Source: Chloroflexota bacterium (GTDB lineage Bacteria; Chloroflexota; Limnocylindria; Limnocylindrales; CSP1-4). From it: a stretch of 64,000 nucleotides of DNA. A program made the position numbers and the translations under genes. Below the pieces are notes generated by a model. That model saw only the letters and a list, made by a program, of their open reading frames with translations. It did not search any database and was not told where the DNA came from. How positions within the stretch are numbered: position 1 is the first letter of the stretch; every line of letters starts with the position of its first letter. The DNA lies in NCBI GenBank assembly GCA_016191395.1, contig JACPOS010000031.1, positions 23,671 to 87,670 of the forward strand. Reading direction: 5' to 3'. Below, in pieces: positions 25,214 to 32,721 of this stretch.

Positions 25214-26425
25214 GTGGCCGACACCAAGATCCTGCTCCTCGGCGACGCATCCAGCGATCCGCTGGTCAAGGTGCTCGGCCGTCCCGGCCGATCGCTGACG
25301 CGCGTCGAGGATCCCGAGCAGCTCGCAAAGGCCGGCGTGGATCACGACGTGATCGTGCTCGATGCCGTGCCGCCGCCACGCTCCCTCGCCGATATGTGCC
25401 GCGAGGTCCGGGCCGTCCCTGCCCTGTCGGAGGTCCCCGTCCTGGCCATCAGCTCCACCGACGAGGTCGAGGAGCGGATCCGCCTGCTGGAGGCCGGCGC
25501 GGACGACGTGATGATCCGTCCCATCGACGATCGGGAGCTGGACGCCAGGGTCGAGGCCCTGGACCTGCGTCATCGACGCGCGAAGGAGCTCCACCCGAGC
25601 ACGCTCGTGTCCACGACCCGACGCCCGGGGCGCAGGATGGTCGCGGTCTACTCGCCCAAGGGCGGCGTCGGTACGACGACCGTCAGCGTGAATCTGGCGC
25701 TCGCGATCGCGGCGCGGACGCCGGACCAGATCGCCCTCGTGGACCTGACGCCTATGGGCGGGAACGTTGCCACCTGCCTGGACCTGCGCCCCAAGCTCAC
25801 GATCGCCGACCTCATTCGCGACAGCCAGGGCATGGTCAGCCCGGAGATCCTCAAGACCACGTACCTGGCCCGTCACGAAGGCGGCGTCCTCGTTCTGGCC
25901 GGCTCGCCTGCCACGACCACCCACCCGCTGATGCCCGGCGACGAGGCCAGCCGGATCGTGGAGGGCGTCATCTCCGCCGTTCCCACCGTCGTCGTGGACC
26001 TGGGCTCGCACCTGGACGACCGCGTGATGGCGGCCCTCGACGCCGCGGACGACATCGTCATCGTGGTCACGCCGGACTTCCCGGCGCTCAAGGCGGTCCA
26101 CTCGTTCTTCGAGTACCTGGGCGAGGCAGGCGGCAAGACCAGCGAGCCGACTGTCGTCGTCAACGAGATGTACGCGCTGCAGACGCTCACTCCGGGCGAC
26201 ATCGAGACGGCCCTCGGCCGGCGGGTGGCGATCCGCATCCCGTACGACCCGCTGCTGTACCTCCGGGCCGCCAACCAGGGAACGCCGGTCTTCGCCAGCG
26301 CCCCCACGTCCCAGCCGGCGCGCCGCTACGACCAGCTGGCCGGCATCCTGCTCGGAGAGGACGCGCCCGGGTCGGCGACCGAGCCGCGCCGCCGCGGGCT
26401 CGCGGGGATCTTCGGCCGGGGCTAG
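25214..26425 (+). CDS. CpaE/MinD-like ATPase with N-terminal receiver-like domain
   Basis: This 403-residue protein joins a response-regulator-like domain (about 1-125; Asp50 sits where the phosphoacceptor is expected, and the AGADDVMIRPI stretch matches the receiver alpha4-beta5 region) to a MinD/ParA-type ATPase. The deviant Walker A KGGVGTTT is at 149-156, IALVDLTPMGGN is the switch strand and VVVDLGSHLDDRVMAALDAAD is the later ATPase core. That architecture defines CpaE/TadZ proteins, which place Tad pili or other polar machines. No pilus genes are present nearby, so the partner is unknown. Start GTG at 25214 follows an AGGGAG site. The stop overlaps the stop of the opposite-strand gene in a shared CTAG. 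Confidence 0.85.
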   Translation: MADTKILLLGDASSDPLVKVLGRPGRSLTRVEDPEQLAKAGVDHDVIVLDAVPPPRSLADMCREVRAVPALSEVPVLAISSTDEVEERIRLLEAGADDVMIRPIDDRELDARVEALDLRHRRAKELHPSTLVSTTRRPGRRMVAVYSPKGGVGTTTVSVNLALAIAARTPDQIALVDLTPMGGNVATCLDLRPKLTIADLIRDSQGMVSPEILKTTYLARHEGGVLVLAGSPATTTHPLMPGDEASRIVEGVISAVPTVVVDLGSHLDDRVMAALDAADDIVIVVTPDFPALKAVHSFFEYLGEAGGKTSEPTVVVNEMYALQTLTPGDIETALGRRVAIRIPYDPLLYLRAANQGTPVFASAPTSQPARRYDQLAGILLGEDAPGSATEPRRRGLAGIFGRG

Positions 26426-26790
26426 CCGAGGCCGGGGCTGGCGGCGGCGACCGACCCGGTATCCCGCTCTTCGCGGGGGACGTCGATGGGGATGTCCTTG
26501 TCCATCGCCTCGTAGTGCGCGACGTGCAGCTGGTCGATGAGCTCACGGGCGCCGGGCACCAGGCGAGGCTCCGTCAGGTTCGGCCCGACCCACGCATAGA
26601 GGGAGCTCGCGTCCAGCCACTCCTCGAAGAGCATGACCTCCTCGCCACCGTCAGGCTGCAGGCGGCGGGCAAGCTTCACGTAGGCGAGCCCGGGCTGGCC
26701 GCGCAGGAGGTCGACCTGGTGTCGGAAGATCACGTCGAAGGCGGCGACGCGGTTGGCTCTCACCTGGGCTCTGAGGACGCGGACGATCAC
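26422..26790 (-). CDS. Antibiotic biosynthesis monooxygenase (ABM)-fold protein
   Basis: This 122-residue protein has the dimeric alpha-beta barrel pattern of ABM-domain proteins: an N-terminal strand IVRVLRAQV, a helix (FDVIFRHQVDLLRGQPG), strand LAYVKLARRL and the EEVMLFEEWLDASSLYAWV segment where the EEW motif is characteristic. These small proteins act as cofactor-free oxygenases, haem-degrading enzymes or mere stress proteins; the function here is not predictable. A 25-residue tail with PIDVPREERD follows the domain. GTG start, with a GGAGA-like site upstream. Convergent with the CpaE-like gene, sharing four bases at the stops. Confidence 0.75.
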   Translation of the reverse strand: MIVRVLRAQVRANRVAAFDVIFRHQVDLLRGQPGLAYVKLARRLQPDGGEEVMLFEEWLDASSLYAWVGPNLTEPRLVPGARELIDQLHVAHYEAMDKDIPIDVPREERDTGSVAAASPGLG

Positions 26791-26914
26791 GGGGTGGGGT
26801 CTCCAGTTCTGCTTGCCACAAGCATGACAACCGGACCGCCACCATCCAAGGGCCAGATCTTGCGCGCGCGTTACAGTCGCGGCCGCCGCGGGGCACGCAG
26901 GCGTTCAAGCGTCG

Positions 26915-26997
26915 TACCGGAGGCGGGATTCGAACCCGCACGCCCTTGCGGGCGGCCGATTTTAAGTCAGCCGCGTCTGCCATTCCGCCACTCCGGC
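26915..26997 (-). tRNA. tRNA-Leu (anticodon TAA)
   Basis: A full class II cloverleaf reads on the minus strand: acceptor GCCGGAG paired with CTCCGGT (G1-U72 wobble), D-arm, anticodon loop CTTAAAA giving TAA, a long variable arm, and T-loop GTTCGAATC. The discriminator is A. The 3' CCA is not encoded (CGA follows). Confidence 0.95.
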
Positions 26998-27027
26998 GCG
27001 GGCAGCGTACCGCGGCGGCACGTCGCC

Positions 27028-27396
27028 CTAGGGCAGCCGGCCCTCTGCGGCCCTGCCCGCCGCGTCCTGGTAGCGGACACGAGCCTCGGCCTCGTCGACG
27101 TCTGCCATGGCACTGTCCGCGTCCGCATCCACGAGGTCTGCGCGCGTCGATTCGGCAAGGATCCGTGCCGCCGTCGCCGTCTTGGTCGCGCTGGTCTCCG
27201 CCAGCGCGGCGGCCGCGAGGGCCGCCTTCGAGGCGGCAGCCGTCGCGAGGGCGGCCTCGACGGCCTCCTCCGCGGCAGCGGCGGCGTTCTGGGCAGCGAG
27301 CTTGCCGCGCCGGGCAACCGCGACGGCCCGCTCCGCGGTCCGCCAGTCGCGTAATGCCTGCGGAATGTTCGGGGCCGGATCCGGCTGTTCCTTCAT
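27028..27396 (-). CDS. Ala-rich coiled-coil/helical protein of unknown function (122 aa)
   Basis: No family is recognised. The frame is open to 27456, but the ATG at 27396 (MKEQPDPAPNI) is preceded by a GAGGGG ribosome-type tract. Apart from a short N-terminus, the whole protein is a continuous Ala-rich helix (for example AAQNAAAAAEEAVEAALATAAA) with regularly spaced Arg, Glu and Asp, predicting a soluble coiled coil or filamentous structure. There is no signal peptide. It lies between tRNA-Leu(TAA) and the amidohydrolase gene. The low-complexity composition means the call rests mainly on frame, start and position. Confidence 0.5.
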   Translation of the reverse strand: MKEQPDPAPNIPQALRDWRTAERAVAVARRGKLAAQNAAAAAEEAVEAALATAAASKAALAAAALAETSATKTATAARILAESTRADLVDADADSAMADVDEAEARVRYQDAAGRAAEGRLP

Positions 27397-27478
27397 GGCA
27401 TCGCCCCTCGTAGGTCCTCCGAATGTACGCGGATCACCTTTCGAACACCAGCCCAAACTCCACGGGCGGTTCCGGAGG

Positions 27479-28459
27479 TCAGAGGCGGAAGAGGCTCGTC
27501 GCGTTCGCGCCGCGGATCGCGTCGCGCTGCTCCGCCGGAAGCGCCGCCGTGTTCGCCAGGGAGCCCGCCACGTCGTGGACCTGGTGCGGCCAATCGGTCC
27601 CGAACAGCACTCGGTCGGCGCCCACGACGGAGACGAGGTACCGCAGCGCGCCGAGGTCGTAGGTGATGCAGTCGTGGTACATGCGCCGGAGGTAGTCCAG
27701 TGGCGCGGCGGTCATCCGGCGCCTGCCTGGCAGCTCCACCTCGTCGCCCTTCGCGAACCGCCCGACGAGGTACGGCAGCGCGGCACCGCCGTGCGCAACG
27801 ATCAGCGACAGGTTCGCGAACCGGTCCAGGAAGCCGTCGAAGACCATGCGGGTGATCGCGAGCGTGGTGTCGAACATGAACCCGACCGACCAGCTGAGGT
27901 CATAGCGGCCCATGTCCATGAGGTCGGCGCCCGGCGGCTCGCCGGGATGGACCAGGACCGGGAGCCCCCGGCGGTCGATCTCCGCCCAGATCGGCTCGAA
28001 TGCCGGCTCGGTCAGGCTCCGACCCGCGACGTTGGCGAGCACAATCGCACCGGCGGCGCCCCGGTCGCAGGTCCGCGCCAGCTCCTCGACGGCGCGCTCG
28101 GGGTACTGCCACGGGAGCGACGTGAACCACTTGATGCGTCCCGGGTACGCACGCTCCGCGTCGGCCATCGAATCGTTCGACTCGCGGGCGGCCTCGACGC
28201 TGACGGCCTCGCCACCCCAGTAGACGTTCGGGCAGGTCAGCGAGACGATCGAGACGTCGATCCCCGCCCGGTCCATGTGCTCGATCCGGATGCCGTAGTC
28301 GAAGTGGCCGGGCTGCGGGAACACGACCGGCGTGGGGCCACGGTAGATCTCGTCGCGCCCGTCGGGCCGGACGACGACGCCGTACGGATCACCCGAGGCG
28401 CGCAGGAGCTCCAGCCAGCGCCGGGTGAACATGTGCGTGTGGACGTCGACGATCGACAT
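27479..28459 (-). CDS. Amidohydrolase (ACMSD-like, amidohydrolase-2 family)
   Basis: A metal-dependent TIM-barrel hydrolase or decarboxylase of 326 residues. The metal-binding His pair is in VDVHTHMF at the N-terminus, later ligands are the His in PVLVHPGEP and in LIVAHGGAALP, and the catalytic Asp sits in FGTDWPH near the C-terminus. The family includes aminocarboxymuconate-semialdehyde decarboxylase and several aromatic-acid decarboxylases. The substrate cannot be assigned. It has no operon partner: tRNA-Cys is upstream and the Ala-rich gene is downstream on the same strand. Confidence 0.88.
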   Translation of the reverse strand: MSIVDVHTHMFTRRWLELLRASGDPYGVVVRPDGRDEIYRGPTPVVFPQPGHFDYGIRIEHMDRAGIDVSIVSLTCPNVYWGGEAVSVEAARESNDSMADAERAYPGRIKWFTSLPWQYPERAVEELARTCDRGAAGAIVLANVAGRSLTEPAFEPIWAEIDRRGLPVLVHPGEPPGADLMDMGRYDLSWSVGFMFDTTLAITRMVFDGFLDRFANLSLIVAHGGAALPYLVGRFAKGDEVELPGRRRMTAAPLDYLRRMYHDCITYDLGALRYLVSVVGADRVLFGTDWPHQVHDVAGSLANTAALPAEQRDAIRGANATSLFRL

Positions 28460-28500
28460 GGATGGCCGGCCTCGTGCGGGCGCCAGCTCGTCGGAGGGTG

Positions 28501-28577
28501 TGGAGGCGACGACCGGATTCGAACCGGTGAATAGAGGTTTTGCAGACCTCCGTGTTGAACCACTTCACCACGTCGCC
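28501..28577 (-). tRNA. tRNA-Cys (anticodon GCA)
   Basis: Minus-strand cloverleaf with acceptor GGCGACG/CGTCGCC, anticodon loop CTGCAAA giving GCA, and T-loop GTTCGAATC. U73, typical of tRNA-Cys, is followed by an encoded CCA. Confidence 0.95.
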
Positions 28578-28613
28578 CTGGGAGCCGCCGGATTCTGCCA
28601 CAGGCGGGCAGGG

Positions 28614-28687
28614 TGGTTGCCCCTCGAGGATTCGAACCTCGCCTAACGGATTCAAAGTCCGCTGTCCTACCACTAGACGAAGGGGCA
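28614..28687 (-). tRNA. tRNA-Gln (anticodon TTG)
   Basis: Minus-strand cloverleaf: acceptor TGCCCCT/AGGGGCA, anticodon stem GCGGA/TCCGT with loop CTTTGAA giving TTG, T-loop GTTCGAATC, discriminator A and encoded CCA. It lies 36 nt upstream of tRNA-Cys on the same strand, so the two may be co-transcribed. Confidence 0.95.
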
Positions 28688-28902
28688 GCAGTTTCGCGCC
28701 CGTAGCGTAATCGGTCGCTGTTCGGCCCAAGGATCGGCGCGCCGACATCGATCGGATCCGTCAACCGGGGCGCCGGCCTGCGTATGGCACTCGTGAATGG
28801 AGAGCGGATGAACCGGCTCGCAATCGGTTCGGGCGCTGCTCGTCGTTCTTCGCCCATCGCCGGCATCGAGGGCTGGTTGCGCTGGCCTGGCGTGATCCTC
28901 GA

Positions 28903-30639
28903 CTAGACGCCGATCTCCTCGGGAAGCCAGAACCAGCGCAGCGCCTCGAAGTCCGCGGTGAGGTGCGCAGGCTCTACCGGTGCCTGGTCCGGTAGCGCGG
29001 CGAGGATCGAACGCGCATCCTCGAGGTAGCCGGTGAGGGCAGACTCGGGAGCCCGGTGACGGTGGGCCTGGTAGCGCATCCGGCCGTCCTCGTAGCGGAT
29101 CGCATCAAGGCTCATCGGCGGCTCGGCAACCCCGCCACGGTGGTGCCAGATCCCGGTCGTTTCGTCGAAGCGGTAGAGCGGCAGGAGACGCCAGCCTTCG
29201 CTGGCGACGAGATCCACCGCTGCGAGGACGTACTCGAAGACGGCGTCGCTGATGAAGTAGTTGAAGTTGACCCGGATCCAGCCTGGCTTGATCCCCTCGC
29301 AGCCCCGCGCGATCTCCCGCTCGAACTCGCGCGACGTCTCCAGGTTGATCCCGAGGAGGCGATGTCCGTACGGACCGGCGCACGAGCACCCGCCGCGCGA
29401 CTGGATGCCCAGGAGATCGTTCAGGACCGCCACGATGAAGTTGTGATGGAGATAGCGACCGTCATGGAGGACGACGAACGACACGATCGACAGCCGCGGC
29501 AGCGTGTGGGACCCGAGGATCTGGATCGAAGGGTTCGCTTCCCAGCGCGCGATGGCCCGGTGGATGAACAACTCCTCGCGCTGCCGGATCAATTCGACCC
29601 CGACTGCTTCCTTGAGCTGGAACACCAGGCCGGCGCGGATCGACTCGACGATCGCCGGCGTGCCGCCTTCCTCGCGTTGCTCCGGGTCGTGGTGGTACAC
29701 ATGCTCGAGGGGGTTCACGTACGCCACGGTGCCGCCGCCCACGACGGTGGGTACCCGGTTGCGGAAGAGCTCCCTGCGGGCCACGAGGATGCCCGGCGTG
29801 CCGGGCCCACCGATGAACTTGTGCGGGCTGATGAAGACGGCGTCCTTGTAGTCGAGGGCGGCGTCGTCCGGTCTGCCCGCCTCCTGCGGACCCCCTTTCT
29901 TGTCGCCGACCGGCGACGGTCGATGGGGCTCCATCTCCACGTCGACGTACGGCGCGGCGGCCGCGAAGTCCCAGAACGACAGGGCACCGTGCCGGTGCAG
30001 CAACACCGAGATGGCGCGCGTGTCGCTGATGATCCCGGTGACGTTCGAGGCGGCCGAGAAGCTGCCGATCTTGAGGGCGCGGCCTTTGTGTCGGATCAGC
30101 GCGGCCTCGAGGCTCGCGAGGTCGATCCGGCCGTCGTGGTCCTCGGGGATCGTGACGAGGTCGGCGATCGACTCGCGCCACGGCAGCTCGTTGGAGTGGT
30201 GCTCGTACGGCCCCACGAACACCACTGGCCGATCTGCCGCCGGAATCCGCTGCGCCAGGTCGTACCGGTCGTCAAGGTCGGCGGGCAGTCGCAGGTTCAT
30301 CACGTCGACGAGCTTGTTGATCGCGGCCGTGGAGCCCGAGCCACAGAAGATGACCGCGTGGTCCTCGCGGGTCGCGCCCGTCGACCGGCGGATGATGTCG
30401 CGTGCCTCCTCGCGGAAGCGCGTTGTCTGAAGCCCGGTGCCGGAGGACTCGGTGTGGGTGTTGCCGTAGAGCGGCAGGACCGCGTCCCGGATGTAGTCCT
30501 CGATGAACGTCAGCGACCGGCCGGACGCGGTGTAGTCCGAGTACGTGACCCGCCTCGGCCCGAACGGCCCAACGACCGCCTCGTCGTCACCGATGACGCC
30601 TGCCCGGATGGCTTCGATCAGGTGGGGGTCGACGTGCAC
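28903..30639 (-). CDS. Class V aminotransferase / cysteine desulfurase-like PLP enzyme
   Basis: This 578-residue fold-type I PLP enzyme shows YSDYTASGRSLTFIEDYI near the start, the PLP phosphate-binding region CGSGSTAAIN, and the Schiff-base lysine in ISPHKFIGGPGTPG. Near the C-terminus a conserved RGGCSCAGPYGHRLL motif carries two Cys, similar to the mobile-loop Cys of cysteine desulfurases. It is far longer than IscS/SufS (about 400) and belongs to a subgroup with an extra C-terminal region (about 460-578) containing YRFDETTGIWHHRGG. Sulfur transfer is plausible but unproven. GTG start, 6 nt after a TAGGAT hexamer. No iron-sulfur assembly genes are nearby. Confidence 0.85.
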   Translation of the reverse strand: MHVDPHLIEAIRAGVIGDDEAVVGPFGPRRVTYSDYTASGRSLTFIEDYIRDAVLPLYGNTHTESSGTGLQTTRFREEARDIIRRSTGATREDHAVIFCGSGSTAAINKLVDVMNLRLPADLDDRYDLAQRIPAADRPVVFVGPYEHHSNELPWRESIADLVTIPEDHDGRIDLASLEAALIRHKGRALKIGSFSAASNVTGIISDTRAISVLLHRHGALSFWDFAAAAPYVDVEMEPHRPSPVGDKKGGPQEAGRPDDAALDYKDAVFISPHKFIGGPGTPGILVARRELFRNRVPTVVGGGTVAYVNPLEHVYHHDPEQREEGGTPAIVESIRAGLVFQLKEAVGVELIRQREELFIHRAIARWEANPSIQILGSHTLPRLSIVSFVVLHDGRYLHHNFIVAVLNDLLGIQSRGGCSCAGPYGHRLLGINLETSREFEREIARGCEGIKPGWIRVNFNYFISDAVFEYVLAAVDLVASEGWRLLPLYRFDETTGIWHHRGGVAEPPMSLDAIRYEDGRMRYQAHRHRAPESALTGYLEDARSILAALPDQAPVEPAHLTADFEALRWFWLPEEIGV

Positions 30640-30645
30640 GTCGTC

Positions 30646-30651
30646 ATCCTA
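30646..30651 (-). promoter_or_regulatory. -10 element (TAGGAT) of the class V aminotransferase gene, predicted leaderless
   Basis: TAGGAT is followed by 6 nt and the GTG at 30639, with no Shine-Dalgarno. tRNA-Gly ends 21 nt upstream, so read-through from the tRNAs is also possible. Confidence 0.5.
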
Positions 30652-30671
30652 CGTAGCCCGCAGGGGAGGAG

Positions 30672-30747
30672 TGGAGCGGAAGACGGGACTCGAACCCGCG
30701 ACCCTCACCTTGGCAAGGTGATGCTCTACCAACTGAGCCACTTCCGC
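30672..30747 (-). tRNA. tRNA-Gly (anticodon GCC)
   Basis: Minus-strand cloverleaf: acceptor GCGGAAG/CTTCCGC, anticodon loop TTGCCAA giving GCC, T-loop GTTCGAGTC, U73 and encoded CCA. Confidence 0.95.
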
Positions 30748-30773
30748 TCGGAGCAAGCGCGCGCCGGTGTTGT

Positions 30774-30849
30774 TGGTGCCGAGAGCCAGAGTCGAACTGG
30801 CGACACCGCGATTTTCAGTCGCGTGCTCTACCAACTGAGCTATCTCGGC
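30774..30849 (-). tRNA. tRNA-Phe (anticodon GAA)
   Basis: Minus-strand cloverleaf: acceptor GCCGAGA/TCTCGGC, anticodon loop CTGAAAA giving GAA, T-loop GTTCGACTC, discriminator A, encoded CCA. It is 26 nt upstream of tRNA-Gly on the same strand. Confidence 0.95.
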
Positions 30850-31042
30850 CCGGCGAGTCCACCAGGCCGAAGCGGCCCGACGGCGAGGCGGAGGATAGCA
30901 CGGGCCTCCTTCGCCCCTCAATCCAGCCCGGTGACCTGGACCGCCGCCCGAAGAACGCGGCGTAGCGATCGACCGTCGCCCCGAGGCGCTCCGGCGAAGC
31001 GCTGGGCAACCAGCCGCCGCGCGGCGATCGAGGATTCCAGGG

Positions 31043-32026
31043 TCAGTCGAGACCCTGGAGCGCCTGTACGTCCGAGGCGATGAGCGGCGGCTCACCGGAC
31101 AGCTGCCGGAGGCGGTTGATGCGATCGACGATGTTCGGGTGGGTCGAGAACATGTTGCTCGAGCGTTCCTCGAACTTCTTGATCGGGTTGGTGAAGTACA
31201 GGTGCTGCGTGGCGCGGTTGGCCACTTCCAGCACCTCTCGGTCGCCGGCGATCTTCGCGAGCGCCTGCTCCAGGCCGCGGGGATTGCGCGTGAGCTCCAC
31301 CGAGGATGCGTCGGCGAGGTACTCGCGCTGCCGGCTCACCGCGAGCTGGACGAGCCGGGCGATGAACGGAGCAATGATCGCCAGGACGATGGCGATGACG
31401 AACATGATCGCCGCCAGTCCGCCACCGCCCCTGTCACGATCACCGCCGCCGCGCCGGCCGCCGCCCCAGAACGTGAACCTGAGGAAGAAGTCCGCCAGGA
31501 GGGCGATCGAGCCGACGAGGACGGCGACGAGGAGCGCGAACCGGATGTCGTAGTTACGGACGTGCGAGAGCTCGTGCCCGATGACGCCCTGGAGCTCCTC
31601 ACGATCCAGCTTCTGGAGGAGTCCCGTGGTGATCGCCACCGACGCGTGCCTGGGATCGCGACCGGTGGCGAAGGCGTTCGGTGCCGTGTCGTCGATGATG
31701 TAGACATGGGGCATCGGCACGTTCGCCGCGATGGCCATCTCCTTGACGACGTTCATCAGCTGGGGCGCCGATTGCTGGGTGACCTCCTTCGCCCCGGACG
31801 AGGCGAGGACCAGCTTGTCGCCGGCGAAGTACGAACCAACCGACATCAGCATCGCGATCACGATCGCGATGGTCGTGACGCCGTAGGCACCCTCGACGTA
31901 CCCGGTCGTGCCATAGCCGATCGTGAAGCCGAGCACCGCGAGGAGCGCGGTCACGGCCAGCACGAGCACGATCGAGTTCCGCTTGTTCGCCGCCTGCTGG
32001 GCGAAGAAGGTCTGTCGTGTCTGCAT
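31043..32026 (-). CDS. htpX: HtpX-type M48 membrane metalloprotease
   Basis: HtpX is a membrane-bound zinc protease that degrades damaged membrane proteins. Two N-terminal spans (SIVLVLAVTALLAVLGFTIGY and an AIVIAMLMSVGSYF helix) precede the catalytic domain with the zinc motif GHELSHVRN and the third ligand Glu in REYLADASSVELT. Two more spans flank a Gly/Arg/Asp-rich loop (FWGGGRRGGGDRDRGGGG). Length (327) is slightly above the E. coli enzyme. It lies 49 nt after lemA on the same strand; the lemA-htpX pair is frequent in bacteria. The start has no Shine-Dalgarno, so translation may depend on the upstream gene. Confidence 0.94.
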   Translation of the reverse strand: MQTRQTFFAQQAANKRNSIVLVLAVTALLAVLGFTIGYGTTGYVEGAYGVTTIAIVIAMLMSVGSYFAGDKLVLASSGAKEVTQQSAPQLMNVVKEMAIAANVPMPHVYIIDDTAPNAFATGRDPRHASVAITTGLLQKLDREELQGVIGHELSHVRNYDIRFALLVAVLVGSIALLADFFLRFTFWGGGRRGGGDRDRGGGGLAAIMFVIAIVLAIIAPFIARLVQLAVSRQREYLADASSVELTRNPRGLEQALAKIAGDREVLEVANRATQHLYFTNPIKKFEERSSNMFSTHPNIVDRINRLRQLSGEPPLIASDVQALQGLD

Positions 32027-32075
32027 CAGAGCGCCGTATGTCGATGGCGAGCGAAGAGCGAGCCGGGCGGCTCGC

Positions 32076-32639
32076 TCAGCTCAGGCTGAGATCGACGTTC
32101 GGGACGGCTGCCGCCTCGGGCTCGGCCTCGAAGAACTCGCGCTTGGTGAAGCCGAACATGCCTGCGAGCAGGACGTTCGGGAACACCTGGATCGCGTTGT
32201 TGTAATCGAGCACGCTCGCGTTGTAGTTCTGGCGGCTGAACGAGATCTGGTTCTCGGTCGTCGTCAGCTCCTCCTGGAGCGAGAGCACGTTCTGGTTGGC
32301 CTTCAGGTCCGGGTAGTTCTCCACGACCGCGAACAGCGACCGCAGGGTGCCCGTCAGCGCGTTCTCTGCCTGGGCCTGGGCGGCGACGCCCTGGGCGCCG
32401 GCCGTGACGGCGGAGGCACGCGCGTTGGTAACGTCCGTCAGGACCTTCTGCTCGAACCCCATGTAGCCCTTGACGGCATTGATGAGGTTCGGGATCAGGT
32501 CGTGCCGGCGCTTCAGCTGCACCTGGATCTGGGCAAGCGCCTCGTCGATCCGGTTGCGTCGACCGATCAGGCCGTTGTAGATGCCGATCACGAACAACGC
32601 GATCACCACTACGACGACGATCAGGATGATCAGCTCCAT
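32076..32639 (-). CDS. lemA: LemA family protein
   Basis: LemA proteins have one N-terminal membrane span and a helical-bundle domain facing out; their molecular role is unclear. This 187-residue protein begins LIILIVVVVVIALFVIGIY and continues with YNGLIGRRNRIDEALAQIQVQLKRR, the family hallmark, then HDLIPNLINAVKGYMGFE and QISFSRQNYNASVLDYNN near the end, all canonical. A GGAGGG Shine-Dalgarno precedes the ATG, and a TAGACT hexamer 53 nt upstream is a likely -10. It is probably co-transcribed with htpX. Confidence 0.95.
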   Translation of the reverse strand: MELIILIVVVVVIALFVIGIYNGLIGRRNRIDEALAQIQVQLKRRHDLIPNLINAVKGYMGFEQKVLTDVTNARASAVTAGAQGVAAQAQAENALTGTLRSLFAVVENYPDLKANQNVLSLQEELTTTENQISFSRQNYNASVLDYNNAIQVFPNVLLAGMFGFTKREFFEAEPEAAAVPNVDLSLS

Positions 32640-32691
32640 TTGAACCCTCCACGACGGCTCGCGCCAGTTGAGCGCGACGCCACCACGACAG

Positions 32692-32697
32692 AGTCTA
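32692..32697 (-). promoter_or_regulatory. Probable -10 (TAGACT) of lemA-htpX
   Basis: TAGACT on the minus strand leaves a leader of about 45 nt containing the GGAGGG ribosome site of lemA. It lies 25 nt past the stop of the cyclase-fusion gene. Confidence 0.45.
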
Positions 32698-32721
32698 TCG
32701 CGTACGCCCCCTCGTACCCGG

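Noticed and set aside
25063..27354. A 763-codon plus-strand frame from rpsF to the Ala-rich gene
   Set aside because: Runs through the CpaE gene in another frame, a convergent gene and a tRNA; not a protein-coding pattern.
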